A stretch of DNA of 64,000 bases from Vibrio nitrifigilis (GTDB lineage: Bacteria; Pseudomonadota; Gammaproteobacteria; Enterobacterales; Vibrionaceae). The position numbers and the translations under genes are program-made. A model generated the notes under the pieces. The model was not told the DNA's origin, did no database searches, and saw only the letters and a program-made list of their open reading frames with translations. The first letter of the stretch is position 1, and the number at the start of each line of letters is the position of its first letter. Location: positions 868,001 through 932,000 of the forward strand of contig NZ_JADPMR010000001.1 of NCBI RefSeq assembly GCF_015686695.1. Direction: 5' to 3'. This document shows positions 55,779 through 63,063 of the stretch, one piece after another.

Positions 55779-56951
55779 TTGAATATGTTTCAAATTGCTA
55801 CCGCACCAAGATTTGATTGGAAGGAAACAGCTAGGCAGTATGGTTTTGGCTTTCATACCATTGATGGCGAACCTTATTGGACTGAAGATCATTACTATCA
55901 ATTTAGTTTACAACAGATTGAGAATGATCTTGAAGATCCAACAGAAGAGCTTCATCAAATGAGTTTGAAAGCGGTTGAACGTGTGGTGAATAGCGATGAA
56001 TTACTCCGTAAGTTTCAAATTCCTGAATTGATGTGGCCTTTAGTTCGCCGTTCATGGCAGCGTCGCGAACCTTCTTTGTATAGCCGGTTGGATTTTGCTT
56101 ATGATGGAAAATCACCAGCAAAGTTGTTGGAGTTTAATAGTGATACACCTACGTCGGTATTCGAACTTGGCTTATTTAGTTGGGTATGGTTAGAGCAAAA
56201 AGTTGATCGGGGTGAAGTGCCTCGCCATGCTGACCAGTTTAATTTGTTGCAAGATCTACTGGTAGCGCGCTTTCGCCAGTTTAAAACAGAACTAAAAGAT
56301 AATGTGCTGCACTTTTGTTGCTGTAAAGATACAGATGAGGACCGGGGTACGGTTCAGTACTTGCAAGATTGTGCAGAGGAGGCTGGCTTAGAAACTGCAT
56401 TTGTGTATGTTGAGGATATTGGCATTAGCACTTGTGGCCAGCACTTTACTGATTTAAACGATAAATCGATTGATGCGATGTTCAAACTTTATCCTTGGGA
56501 ATTTATGTTACGCGAGGAATTTAGTCAGTATCTACATACGGCTGAGGTACAGTGGTTTGAACCTTTATGGAAGTGTATTACTTCGAATAAGGCGTTGTTG
56601 CCGTTATTGTGGGACATGTTTCCTAATCATCCTAACCTACTTGAGGCGTATTTTGAGGATGACCCAAGAGCTAAACACATGACTCATTACGTACGAAAGC
56701 CGATATTTAGTCGAGAGGGCAGTAATGTTTCGATTCATTTTGGCGATGAAATGGTAGAGGAAGTCGCTGGGCCTTATGGTGAAGAAGGCTATATTGTTCA
56801 GGCTTATCATTCGTTACCGAGGTTTAATGAGCATCATGTATTAATCGGCAGCTGGCTGGTGGATGATAAAGCAGCTGGAATTACGATTCGTGAGGATATT
56901 GGACGTATCACCAAGGATACCTCATTATTTGTTCCTCACATTATTGGATAA
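55779..56951 (+). CDS. yjfC: glutathionylspermidine synthase-like ATP-grasp protein YjfC
   Basis: A 390-residue ATP-grasp ligase of the YgiC/YjfC family, similar to the synthetase domain of glutathionylspermidine synthase. SLYSRLDFAYDGKSPAKLLEFNSDTPTSVFE and the C-terminal VRKPIFSREGSNVSI (ATP-binding lysine and Gly loop) are family blocks. The true substrate is not known. It ends the yjf operon and is the last core gene before the accessory region. Confidence 0.92.
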   Translation: MNMFQIATAPRFDWKETARQYGFGFHTIDGEPYWTEDHYYQFSLQQIENDLEDPTEELHQMSLKAVERVVNSDELLRKFQIPELMWPLVRRSWQRREPSLYSRLDFAYDGKSPAKLLEFNSDTPTSVFELGLFSWVWLEQKVDRGEVPRHADQFNLLQDLLVARFRQFKTELKDNVLHFCCCKDTDEDRGTVQYLQDCAEEAGLETAFVYVEDIGISTCGQHFTDLNDKSIDAMFKLYPWEFMLREEFSQYLHTAEVQWFEPLWKCITSNKALLPLLWDMFPNHPNLLEAYFEDDPRAKHMTHYVRKPIFSREGSNVSIHFGDEMVEEVAGPYGEEGYIVQAYHSLPRFNEHHVLIGSWLVDDKAAGITIREDIGRITKDTSLFVPHIIG

Positions 56952-57578
56952 TATTGCCTATGACTTCCAATATGCAGGATTCAGAGTTTTATCAATGAGT
57001 TTGGATAAGCTTAATCACGAAAAGGAATGGCCATTCCCTATCAACGTGGTATGACTTGGATATTAAAAGACATAAATTAGGTAATAAAAAAGGTTAGCAA
57101 GTGCTAACAGTTTACCACGACAGGTCGATTCTGAAATAAATCTGGAAAGGTATGTGTGATAAGGCTTCTCAGCCATTTCAAGAAAAACAGTAGTTTTTGA
57201 CTATTTTCCCTAAAACTCGAATTTTTAGAATACCAATTTCCAGATAATTTGTCACTTCCCAAAAGGCGAGGCTCAAGGTATGGTGGGCTGATGGATAGCG
57301 CCACCAAACTCATTTATGCCCCAAAATCGTTTAACACGAGCTTCTTGACCACGTTCTCATGTCAGTTCTTGACCTACTTTCCCTAATAGCAGATTATGAA
57401 CCCAGTTGTTTAAGTGCAACTATACAGACATATTCTGTAATTTATGAGAGGAAAGATAAGACCTATAGAACAGTATATTGTTGCTATGGTGTCGAATTTC
57501 CTAAAAATATTATAAAGACAATGTCTGCTGAAAAGACACTGTTAGGCTAATAATCACATCTTGAAGTTCAGAGGGCTT
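56952..57578. other. boundary region between core chromosome and accessory region
   Basis: About 600 bases without a supported gene. It contains a leftward terminator (57085-57108), two near-identical words GACTATTTTCCCTAA (57199-57213) and GACCTACTTTCCCTAA (57371-57386), and an isolated GTTAGGC (57541-57547) that is a perfect attC/cassette core. Frames of 63-69 codons on both strands lack ribosome sites. Confidence 0.45.
57085..57108 (-). terminator. rho-independent terminator (leftward)
   Basis: A perfect 7-bp stem GTTAGCA / TGCTAAC with a two-base loop is followed on the minus strand by six T residues. No certain gene uses it; a 69-codon minus-strand frame ends inside the stem. Confidence 0.6.
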
Positions 57579-58028
57579 ATGGCTGATATTGTTGAAGAAA
57601 TGGATATATATTATGAGACCCTCAATGAACGCCCAGATCTTGGATGGTTCCTACAGGGGCACATGGTTGTTGAGTTCATGCTTAGAAAGCGCTTGAGTGA
57701 ACGGAACCCTGAACTTGCACATCAGCTAAGAAAGGCTAGCTTTTTTAGTATTCTCAAAGCAGCTCTCAATAACGATATAGTTAGTCAAATTGCATATGAC
57801 GTACTTAGCCAAATAAACAGCATTAGAAACAAATACGCACATGAACTTAGCTATCGTCCTACATTAGAAGAATGGATAGGCCTGTGGTCTTCAGCTCAAA
57901 ATGCGTTTTCTGATATGACGGATGGCATCGAACAGGGCTTAGCAGAATTAGAGTCTGTTCAAAGGCTTGAGGACGCGAATAGATTTAGCTTAAATGAACT
58001 TTTTGTTCAAATCTGTCATGACATTTAA
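57579..58028 (+). CDS. small cassette protein with HEPN-type RNxxxH motif
   Basis: A 149-residue, mostly helical protein. The motif IRNKYAHEL (R83-H88, R-N-x3-H) is the RNase motif of HEPN-fold proteins and is also shared by MltR/DUF4145-like relatives. FLQGHMVVEFMLRKRL precedes it. ATG at 57579 has AGAGGG just upstream; a TTG at 57561 would add six residues. It begins 32 bases after an isolated GTTAGGC and ends eight bases before attC 1. The next cassette encodes a relative (GHLVLES, IRNRLAHKL). Whether it is a toxin, an antitoxin-like regulator or a stand-alone RNase cannot be read from sequence. Confidence 0.75.
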   Translation: MADIVEEMDIYYETLNERPDLGWFLQGHMVVEFMLRKRLSERNPELAHQLRKASFFSILKAALNNDIVSQIAYDVLSQINSIRNKYAHELSYRPTLEEWIGLWSSAQNAFSDMTDGIEQGLAELESVQRLEDANRFSLNELFVQICHDI

Positions 58029-58035
58029 GGCATTA

Positions 58036-58139
58036 GCCTGACAAAGCAAATCAATGGACGCTTAACGCTTGGGTGTTTGTGGTTTAAAGGTTTTTTTGTT
58101 GCGGCATTGGTGTTAGCGCCACTGTTTGCGGCGTTAGGA
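58036..58139 (+). repeat. attC recombination site 1
   Basis: Outer cores are GCCTGAC (58036) and GTTAGGA (58133). The arms (ACAAAGCAAATCAATGG-CGCTTAACGC on the left; GTGTTAGCGCCACTGTTTGCGGC on the right) are imperfect inverted repeats as in Vibrio cassette arrays. Length is 104 bp. Confidence 0.75.
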
Positions 58140-58147
58140 GTAAAAGA

Positions 58148-58651
58148 ATGACTGATACTTGGGAAGGACGAGTCCGCCCAAAAATTGAGCATGTTACTTC
58201 ATTATTTGAAAATGAAGTATTAGGTGCATTTATGTCTGGTCACCTAGTTCTTGAATCAATACTTGTTCTGATGCTCGAGTCTAACCCCAAAGACTGTGAT
58301 AACGGGCGTTATTTTGAGTGGAGCTTTCGAAGGAAAGTTGATGCTTCTGAAGCTAGAGGAATTATTGATCAGCACACAGCAGAGTTTTTGCGTGGCGTGA
58401 ATAACATTCGAAATCGTTTGGCTCACAAACTTGATATACCTATAACTTTTGATGAAGCCTTTGAGTTAGCCGAATTAGCTGCTGCCGGTGGTATCGATTT
58501 TTCTGATAGCACTATCTACTTGGACCGAGAAAAATCAGAGCAGTGGTATGGTATTGAGGGCATAGTTCAGGAAGTATTTCAGAATGCGGCTCAAGACCTA
58601 TTGTTTCTTTTGGATGATGACAGATTCATTAACGACTTTGTCAGCCAGTAA
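58148..58651 (+). CDS. small cassette protein with HEPN-type RNxxxH motif (second)
   Basis: A 167-residue helical protein. IRNRLAHKL (R88-H93) is the HEPN-type motif, preceded by FRRKVDASEARGIID and FMSGHLVLESILVLMLE, a layout similar to MltR-like and DUF4145-like proteins. It is distantly related to the previous cassette protein. It starts eight bases after the attC 1 core and ends at attC 2. Function unknown; defence or stress regulation is inference from the fold and setting. Confidence 0.75.
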   Translation: MTDTWEGRVRPKIEHVTSLFENEVLGAFMSGHLVLESILVLMLESNPKDCDNGRYFEWSFRRKVDASEARGIIDQHTAEFLRGVNNIRNRLAHKLDIPITFDEAFELAELAAAGGIDFSDSTIYLDREKSEQWYGIEGIVQEVFQNAAQDLLFLLDDDRFINDFVSQ

Positions 58652-58753
58652 AACTCCATACAAGTCGCAGCAATTGACAAAAATACATGTCACGAATTTT
58701 GGTACCCAGAATATAGCGCCATATATTTTTGCAACTGTGCTCATTCGTTAAAT
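58648..58753 (+). repeat. attC recombination site 2
   Basis: The right core is GTTAAAT (58747). The left arm (CAAGTCGCAGCAATTGACAAAAATA) and right arm (TATTTTTGCAACTGTGCTCATTCG) are inverted repeats with small bulges, starting at the stop codon of the preceding gene. Length is about 106 bp. Confidence 0.7.
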
Positions 58754-58767
58754 ACCCAAGGAAGCTC

Positions 58768-60090
58768 GTGGATATTCTAAATAATCGAGAAATTGCAATT
58801 GCGTTATGGCTTCTGGTCATTTCGATTTACATTATTTCTTCATCGAAAATGGCAGAAGTCAGAAATGCCTTCAAAGGCGTCCTAGCAGCTTTATTTGTTA
58901 GACAAATAATGACGGTTCTGTGTTTGATGGTTACTTACATGGCAATTGTTATTTACTGGCTTTCTGAGTTGGAACTATGGAATTTAGAACAGCTAAAAAA
59001 TACTGTTTTTTGGTGCGTATCTGTTGGTTTCATGTCGCTATATAAGCTTGAACAAATCAAACAAAATAAACGTTTTTTCAAGTACTCAGTTTTAGATAAC
59101 TTGAAACTACTAGCGATTCTTCAATTTGTCGTTGGTGTATACACTTTCTCTCTTTCAGTCGAGGTTCTGCTAGTTCCTGTTTTAGCATTATTGGGAGCTA
59201 TGATAGCGATTGCTGAAACCGACAAAAAACATCATCAGGTAAAGCTTATTCTAGGATATTGCCTATCCTCTTTCGGGGTAGTCTTAATCGTTTACACTTT
59301 ATACATGTTAATGACCGATTTTAGTGAGTTTGGGAAAGAAAAAACAGCATACGACTTCTTTGTTCCACCATTGCTGACATTCTGTTACTTACCATTCGTT
59401 TTCTTTATGTTGGTTTATTCAACATATGAGCAAGCCTTTCTTCGTCTAAGGTTTTCAATAAAGAGTCGGTTCCATAGAGCTATGGCTAAAATCTATGCAT
59501 TTATATTGTTTAATGTTCGGCTCAGTCTAGTTGAGCGGTGGTCATTTCAAGTCGCCCAAGCAAACATAGAATCACACTCGGATCTGATTGATACCTTTAA
59601 ATATATATTTAAAGTGAGATATTCTGAGAAAAATCCAAAAGAAGTACCAAAAGAGCAAGGTTGGAGCCCTTTCAAAGCCAAAGAATTTCTCGTAAACGAA
59701 GGGTTGAGTACTGGATTCTACAATAGATCTTTCGAAGAAGAATGGTTTGCATCATCCCCTATGAAAGAATTTGGCGATGGTATTATCCCTGATAATATCG
59801 CTTATTATGTTGAAGGTTCTGAAGACGTTGCAAAAGTACTGAAGCTTAAAGTGAACGTGAATGACTCTTCCAGAACCTATCAGGCATGTGAAAAGTTAGA
59901 AGCGATGGCAGAAGCTTTGAGTATCTCTAGTTTAAGTCGACCTTTATCCGATGAGATGAAAAGTGCTATTTCCAGTTGCAATTCATATTCTGAGAAAGTT
60001 GAGGATAAAACAATCGCCTTGGTTGTAGAGCATTGGCTAAATCATCAGTTGAATGGGTTTGATCTCAAACTCCTGATATCAAGTATTTAA
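58768..60090 (+). CDS. cassette-borne polytopic membrane protein, unknown function
   Basis: A 440-residue protein. About six membrane helices occupy the first 230 residues (for example ALWLLVISIYIIS, LAILQFVVGVYTFSLSV, LLTFCYLPFVFFMLVY), and the C-terminal 200 residues are soluble. I set the start at GTG 58768, five bases after AAGGA and 15 bases after the attC 2 core; an upstream in-frame start would lie inside attC. No family is recognised. Its stop codon overlaps the start of attC 3. Membrane proteins of this layout can be effectors of defence systems, but nothing here proves that. Confidence 0.72.
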   Translation: MDILNNREIAIALWLLVISIYIISSSKMAEVRNAFKGVLAALFVRQIMTVLCLMVTYMAIVIYWLSELELWNLEQLKNTVFWCVSVGFMSLYKLEQIKQNKRFFKYSVLDNLKLLAILQFVVGVYTFSLSVEVLLVPVLALLGAMIAIAETDKKHHQVKLILGYCLSSFGVVLIVYTLYMLMTDFSEFGKEKTAYDFFVPPLLTFCYLPFVFFMLVYSTYEQAFLRLRFSIKSRFHRAMAKIYAFILFNVRLSLVERWSFQVAQANIESHSDLIDTFKYIFKVRYSEKNPKEVPKEQGWSPFKAKEFLVNEGLSTGFYNRSFEEEWFASSPMKEFGDGIIPDNIAYYVEGSEDVAKVLKLKVNVNDSSRTYQACEKLEAMAEALSISSLSRPLSDEMKSAISSCNSYSEKVEDKTIALVVEHWLNHQLNGFDLKLLISSI

Positions 60091-60156
60091 CAAAGCGCTG
60101 CTACGGAAAATTTACTCGCTGGCGCTCCCAAATTTTCACAGAGCGCGGCGTTATGC
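60085..60156 (+). repeat. attC recombination site 3
   Basis: Outer cores are ATTTAAC (60085) and GTTATGC (60150). The arms AACAAAGCGCTGCTACGGAAAATTT and AAATTTTCACAGAGCGCGGCGTTA are well-matched inverted repeats with a short central loop. It is 72 bp, the most canonical of the three. Confidence 0.85.
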
Positions 60157-60179
60157 TCTAATCGCAGGAGGTAAGATTA

Positions 60180-61616
60180 GTGGAACATCCAAAATTATTC
60201 ATTTCGTATTGCTGGTCAACTCCAGAACACGAGCAGTGGGTTATCGATATAGCAACGGAGCTCACTGATTCAGGTGTACATGTGATTTTAGATAAATGGG
60301 ATTTAAAAGAAGGTCATGATGCATTTGCATTTATGGAAAAGATGGTCACAGATCCATCTGTTAAAAAGGTAGTGATGATTTGTGATGAGTCTTACGCTTC
60401 TCGTGCTGATGGGCGTTCTGGTGGTGTGGGTACAGAGACTCAAATTATTTCTCGTGAGGTTTATGAGGATCAAGAACAAGATAAGTTTGTCGCGATTATT
60501 CCGAGCCGTGATGAAAATGGGCATGCTTTCCTTCCTGCTTATTATAAATCGAGGATTTATATTGATCTTAGTGAACCTGATAAGTATTCCGAGAACTTTG
60601 AAAGACTTCTTCGCTGGATCTATGACAAGCCTCTATACACTCGACCTGAAATAGGGACCCCCCCAGTTTTTCTAGAAGAGACAGACGCAGTTTCTTTAGG
60701 TACATCAACTACTCAAAAACGAGCTTTATCAGCTATTAAAGAGGGGAAATCTTTTGCGTCAGGAGCACTCGACGAGTATTTGCAAACATTTTCTTCAAAT
60801 CTTGAGCGGTTTAGAATAACTGAAGTTCAAAGTGAATTTGATGATTCTGTTGTAAAAAATATCGATAATTTTTTGCCTTTTCGTAATGAATATATATCAA
60901 TAATTCTTTCAATTTCTCAATATTCTGCAACTGAGGAAAATATTCACAAAATCCATCGATTTTTTGAATCTTTGCTTCCATACATGGATAAGCCTAGCGA
61001 CGTTACCTCATGGAAAGACACTGATTTTGATAATTTTAAGTTTATTATCCATGAGTTGTTCTTATACACAGTTGCCATACTTCTTAAAAATGAATTATTC
61101 GGACTAACTGGTAAGTTATTATCTCAGCAGTACTATATAGAGGGTAAAGTCCAATATGGGCAATCAGCAATGTGCGGGTATTACGTATTTAGAGAGTATA
61201 TAAAATCTTTAGAACATAGAAACAAACGATTAAAACTAAACCGTTTGTCGGTTCATGCAGATTTACTTAAGGAACGTGTAAAAGGTTCCGGATTAGATTT
61301 TAAGCATTTGATGCAGGCTGATTTTTTGTTGTTCATTCGGGCTGATTTGCATAAGGACAACTATTACACTGACTGGTTTCCAGATACGCTTTTATATTTG
61401 GGACATTTTAATAATTCATTTGAAATATTTGCTAGGTCTTCATCTTCAGCATATTTTGAGAAAGTTAAAGAGGCTTTAGGCATAAGCGATATTAGTAAAT
61501 TAAGTGATTTGTTGGAAGACTATGCAAAACATCCTCAAAATCTACCACGTTGGCTACATCATTCGTTTAGTCCCAAAGCTTTACTTGGTTATGAGCACTT
61601 ATCAACACGAGCATAA
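60180..61616 (+). CDS. SEFIR/TIR-like domain protein
   Basis: A 478-residue protein with GTG start and AGGAGG eight bases upstream, 24 bases after the attC 3 core. Residues about 1-150 form a SEFIR (TIR-like) domain: PKLFISYCWSTPEHEQWV (box 1), LDKWDLKEGHDAFAFMEKMV and VVMICDESYASRADGRSGGVGTETQIIS. The last 300 residues are helical and unrecognised. SEFIR proteins are known anti-phage proteins in Bacillus, thought to act through NAD+ depletion; that this one does so is inference. It lies 26 bases upstream of the nuclease/HEPN gene on the same strand, and the two probably form one cassette. Confidence 0.85.
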   Translation: MEHPKLFISYCWSTPEHEQWVIDIATELTDSGVHVILDKWDLKEGHDAFAFMEKMVTDPSVKKVVMICDESYASRADGRSGGVGTETQIISREVYEDQEQDKFVAIIPSRDENGHAFLPAYYKSRIYIDLSEPDKYSENFERLLRWIYDKPLYTRPEIGTPPVFLEETDAVSLGTSTTQKRALSAIKEGKSFASGALDEYLQTFSSNLERFRITEVQSEFDDSVVKNIDNFLPFRNEYISIILSISQYSATEENIHKIHRFFESLLPYMDKPSDVTSWKDTDFDNFKFIIHELFLYTVAILLKNELFGLTGKLLSQQYYIEGKVQYGQSAMCGYYVFREYIKSLEHRNKRLKLNRLSVHADLLKERVKGSGLDFKHLMQADFLLFIRADLHKDNYYTDWFPDTLLYLGHFNNSFEIFARSSSSAYFEKVKEALGISDISKLSDLLEDYAKHPQNLPRWLHHSFSPKALLGYEHLSTRA

Positions 61617-61642
61617 CATTAGGCGAATAGAGTAAGTTGATT

Positions 61643-62434
61643 ATGAATGATGTTTCTTTAGCTATTGCTAGAAATATGTTTCATCTGCAAATTCATGAAG
61701 CAGATGGTCAAAGATTTGAGGATCTTTTCTCAAAAATAATGGGCTATAAAAGCCGTGATTTTCAACCTGTAAAGCCACATGGGAACATTGGTGACCGTAA
61801 AAATGATGGTTGGATACAAAGTGAAAATACTTATTTCCAAGTTTATGCCCCTTCAAATATTGAAAAAAGCATCAACGATGCAGTAAATAAACTTGAAACT
61901 GACCTTGAGGGGTTACTCAAACAATGGAATGAGTTATGTCCTGTTAAAAATTTTTACTTTGTATTAAATGACAAGTACAAAGGTGCTCCTCCTCAGTTGC
62001 AACAAAAAATGCTTTCTTTAAAGTCAAAATTTGGGTTGGAAAAAACAGGTGTTTTGGTTGCTAAAGATCTTGAATTTGACCTTTTTGATTTACGCAGTGA
62101 CATTATTCTCTCTGTTGTTGGCCATTTGCCACATATAAACAATGAGGAGTATATGTTTGTTTCTGGTTTCACTTGTTTTATTACTGCGTGGATAGATTTC
62201 GAGAAAGTTGGTCGTAAAAAGCTACAGCAAATAGCAACAACTACAAATAGACGCCCAATAGTTGGTAAATTTTTAATAAAAGAGCTTAATACACTGGGTT
62301 TGGTAAGTACCAATGATGCTGATTTTCTGGGTCAAATGGCAGATAAGCGAAATCGTTTAGTTCATGGTGATTCGTTAGATATACCTAAAAAATCTGATAT
62401 TGATGACTTGGTAGCAATAACAGAGCGCCTATAA
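61643..62434 (+). CDS. PD-(D/E)XK-like nuclease fused to a HEPN-type C-terminus
   Basis: A 263-residue protein. The N-terminus (about 20-70) has GQRFEDLFSKIMGY followed by GNIGDRKNDGWIQ and YFQVYAP, the D-G...Q/E layout of Mrr-like restriction nucleases. The C-terminus (about 225-263) has KRNRLVHG (R236-H241), an RNxxxH motif. The middle (LPHINNEEYMF and following) is unrecognised. It starts just after the SEFIR gene and should work with it. ATG at 61643 is used; a TTG two codons earlier is less likely. No attC follows. Confidence 0.7.
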   Translation: MNDVSLAIARNMFHLQIHEADGQRFEDLFSKIMGYKSRDFQPVKPHGNIGDRKNDGWIQSENTYFQVYAPSNIEKSINDAVNKLETDLEGLLKQWNELCPVKNFYFVLNDKYKGAPPQLQQKMLSLKSKFGLEKTGVLVAKDLEFDLFDLRSDIILSVVGHLPHINNEEYMFVSGFTCFITAWIDFEKVGRKKLQQIATTTNRRPIVGKFLIKELNTLGLVSTNDADFLGQMADKRNRLVHGDSLDIPKKSDIDDLVAITERL

Positions 62435-62481
62435 AATTAGCCATATAAACGTCTAAGACCTCAACATACTTTTCCTAATCT

Positions 62482-62537
62482 GACAGAAACGATTTAGAAC
62501 AATAGTTCTAGCTCATTTCTGTCCAAAAGTGAGCTAG
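62482..62537. repeat. nested inverted repeats
   Basis: Outer arms are GACAGAAA (62482-62489) and TTTCTGTC (62516-62523). Inside is the perfect hairpin TAGAAC-AATA-GTTCTA. Overlapping it is CTAGCTCA / TGAGCTAG (62508-62537). It lies between convergent genes, so it may be a terminator or the end of the mobile element. Confidence 0.5.
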
Positions 62538-62567
62538 GGAAGAAATGGCAGTCGTGTGGAGTGTTTG

Positions 62568-62597
62568 GTAGCCTACATCAATATAATAGTGGGCTAC
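62568..62597. repeat. 9-bp stem-loop at the end of the tnpC-like gene
   Basis: GTAGCCTAC / GTGGGCTAC (eight of nine pairs match) with a 12-base AT-rich loop, eight bases beyond the stop codon of the leftward gene. No T-run follows. Confidence 0.45.
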
Positions 62598-62604
62598 TGG
62601 TGGA

Positions 62605-63063
62605 TTACTTGATTGGCACGACCTGACTTCTTTTCTGCCTAGAAAGCTCCTCCCGAAGCTCTGCATTTTCATGCTCCAACTCATCCACACGAGTTAACGC
62701 CTGAACTAGCTTATCATTCAAGTGATGCTGCGCAGCCGCAAATAAGGCTAACTTCTCTCGCTCCGTCTCATACTTAGCCTTGTAGTTATCCTTGATACGC
62801 TTTTGCTCTTTGAGCTTAGTGCGCACGGTCTGGATCTCTGGCCGGATTATTTCACCGTTGCCTGCCGCGATTTCAACTTTAGTCTGTTTAACCTTATCAA
62901 CAAACTCGGGGTAGTAATAGCCACTGCCGTTGCCCAGGTTCGCTTCCTCCTCAACAGCGCGTACACTGAGCTTGCGATGGGCAGGGATACGCTTAGGCTT
63001 ACCCTGTTTAATGCGTTCTAGAGCCCCTTCAAGCGCTAGTAATGTGTTTTCGCTCTTACTCAT
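62605..63063 (-). CDS. small coiled-coil protein, TnpC/DUF6262-like
   Basis: A 152-residue protein. The N-terminus is basic (ERIKQGKPKRIPAHRKLSV), with a helix-turn-helix-like stretch (RAVEEEANLGNGSGYYYPEFV) and a long C-terminal coiled coil (about 75-145). This layout matches the small TnpC proteins that follow the two tyrosine recombinases in Tn554-type elements. Its start overlaps the recombinase stop by four bases, so the two are translated together. Its role would be to help orient or complete the recombination reaction; this is from the family. Confidence 0.75.
   Translation of the reverse strand: MSKSENTLLALEGALERIKQGKPKRIPAHRKLSVRAVEEEANLGNGSGYYYPEFVDKVKQTKVEIAAGNGEIIRPEIQTVRTKLKEQKRIKDNYKAKYETEREKLALFAAAQHHLNDKLVQALTRVDELEHENAELREELSRQKRSQVVPIK

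Larger units (their letters stand above)
57541..62434 (+). mobile_element. integron-cassette-like array without integrase (CALIN)
   Basis: Five plus-strand genes are separated by three attC-like sites. Each gene begins within about 10-25 bases of a GTTRRRY-type core (GTTAGGC, GTTAGGA, GTTAAAT, GTTATGC), as in integron cassettes. No intI gene is present in the window. The last gene has no recognisable attC after it. The array is next to a recombinase module. Confidence 0.7.

Noticed and set aside
57104..57313. 69-codon minus-strand frame before the cassette array
   Set aside because: No ribosome site and no recognisable family; it ends inside a terminator stem, so it could be a gene remnant, but support is too weak.
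57359..57550. 63-codon plus-strand frame ending at the GTTAGGC core
   Set aside because: No ribosome site; the overlap with the core suggests chance or an interrupted remnant.
62435..62500. A fourth attC after the nuclease-HEPN gene
   Set aside because: I looked for paired cores and inverted arms and found none; the sequence is only AT-rich spacer.
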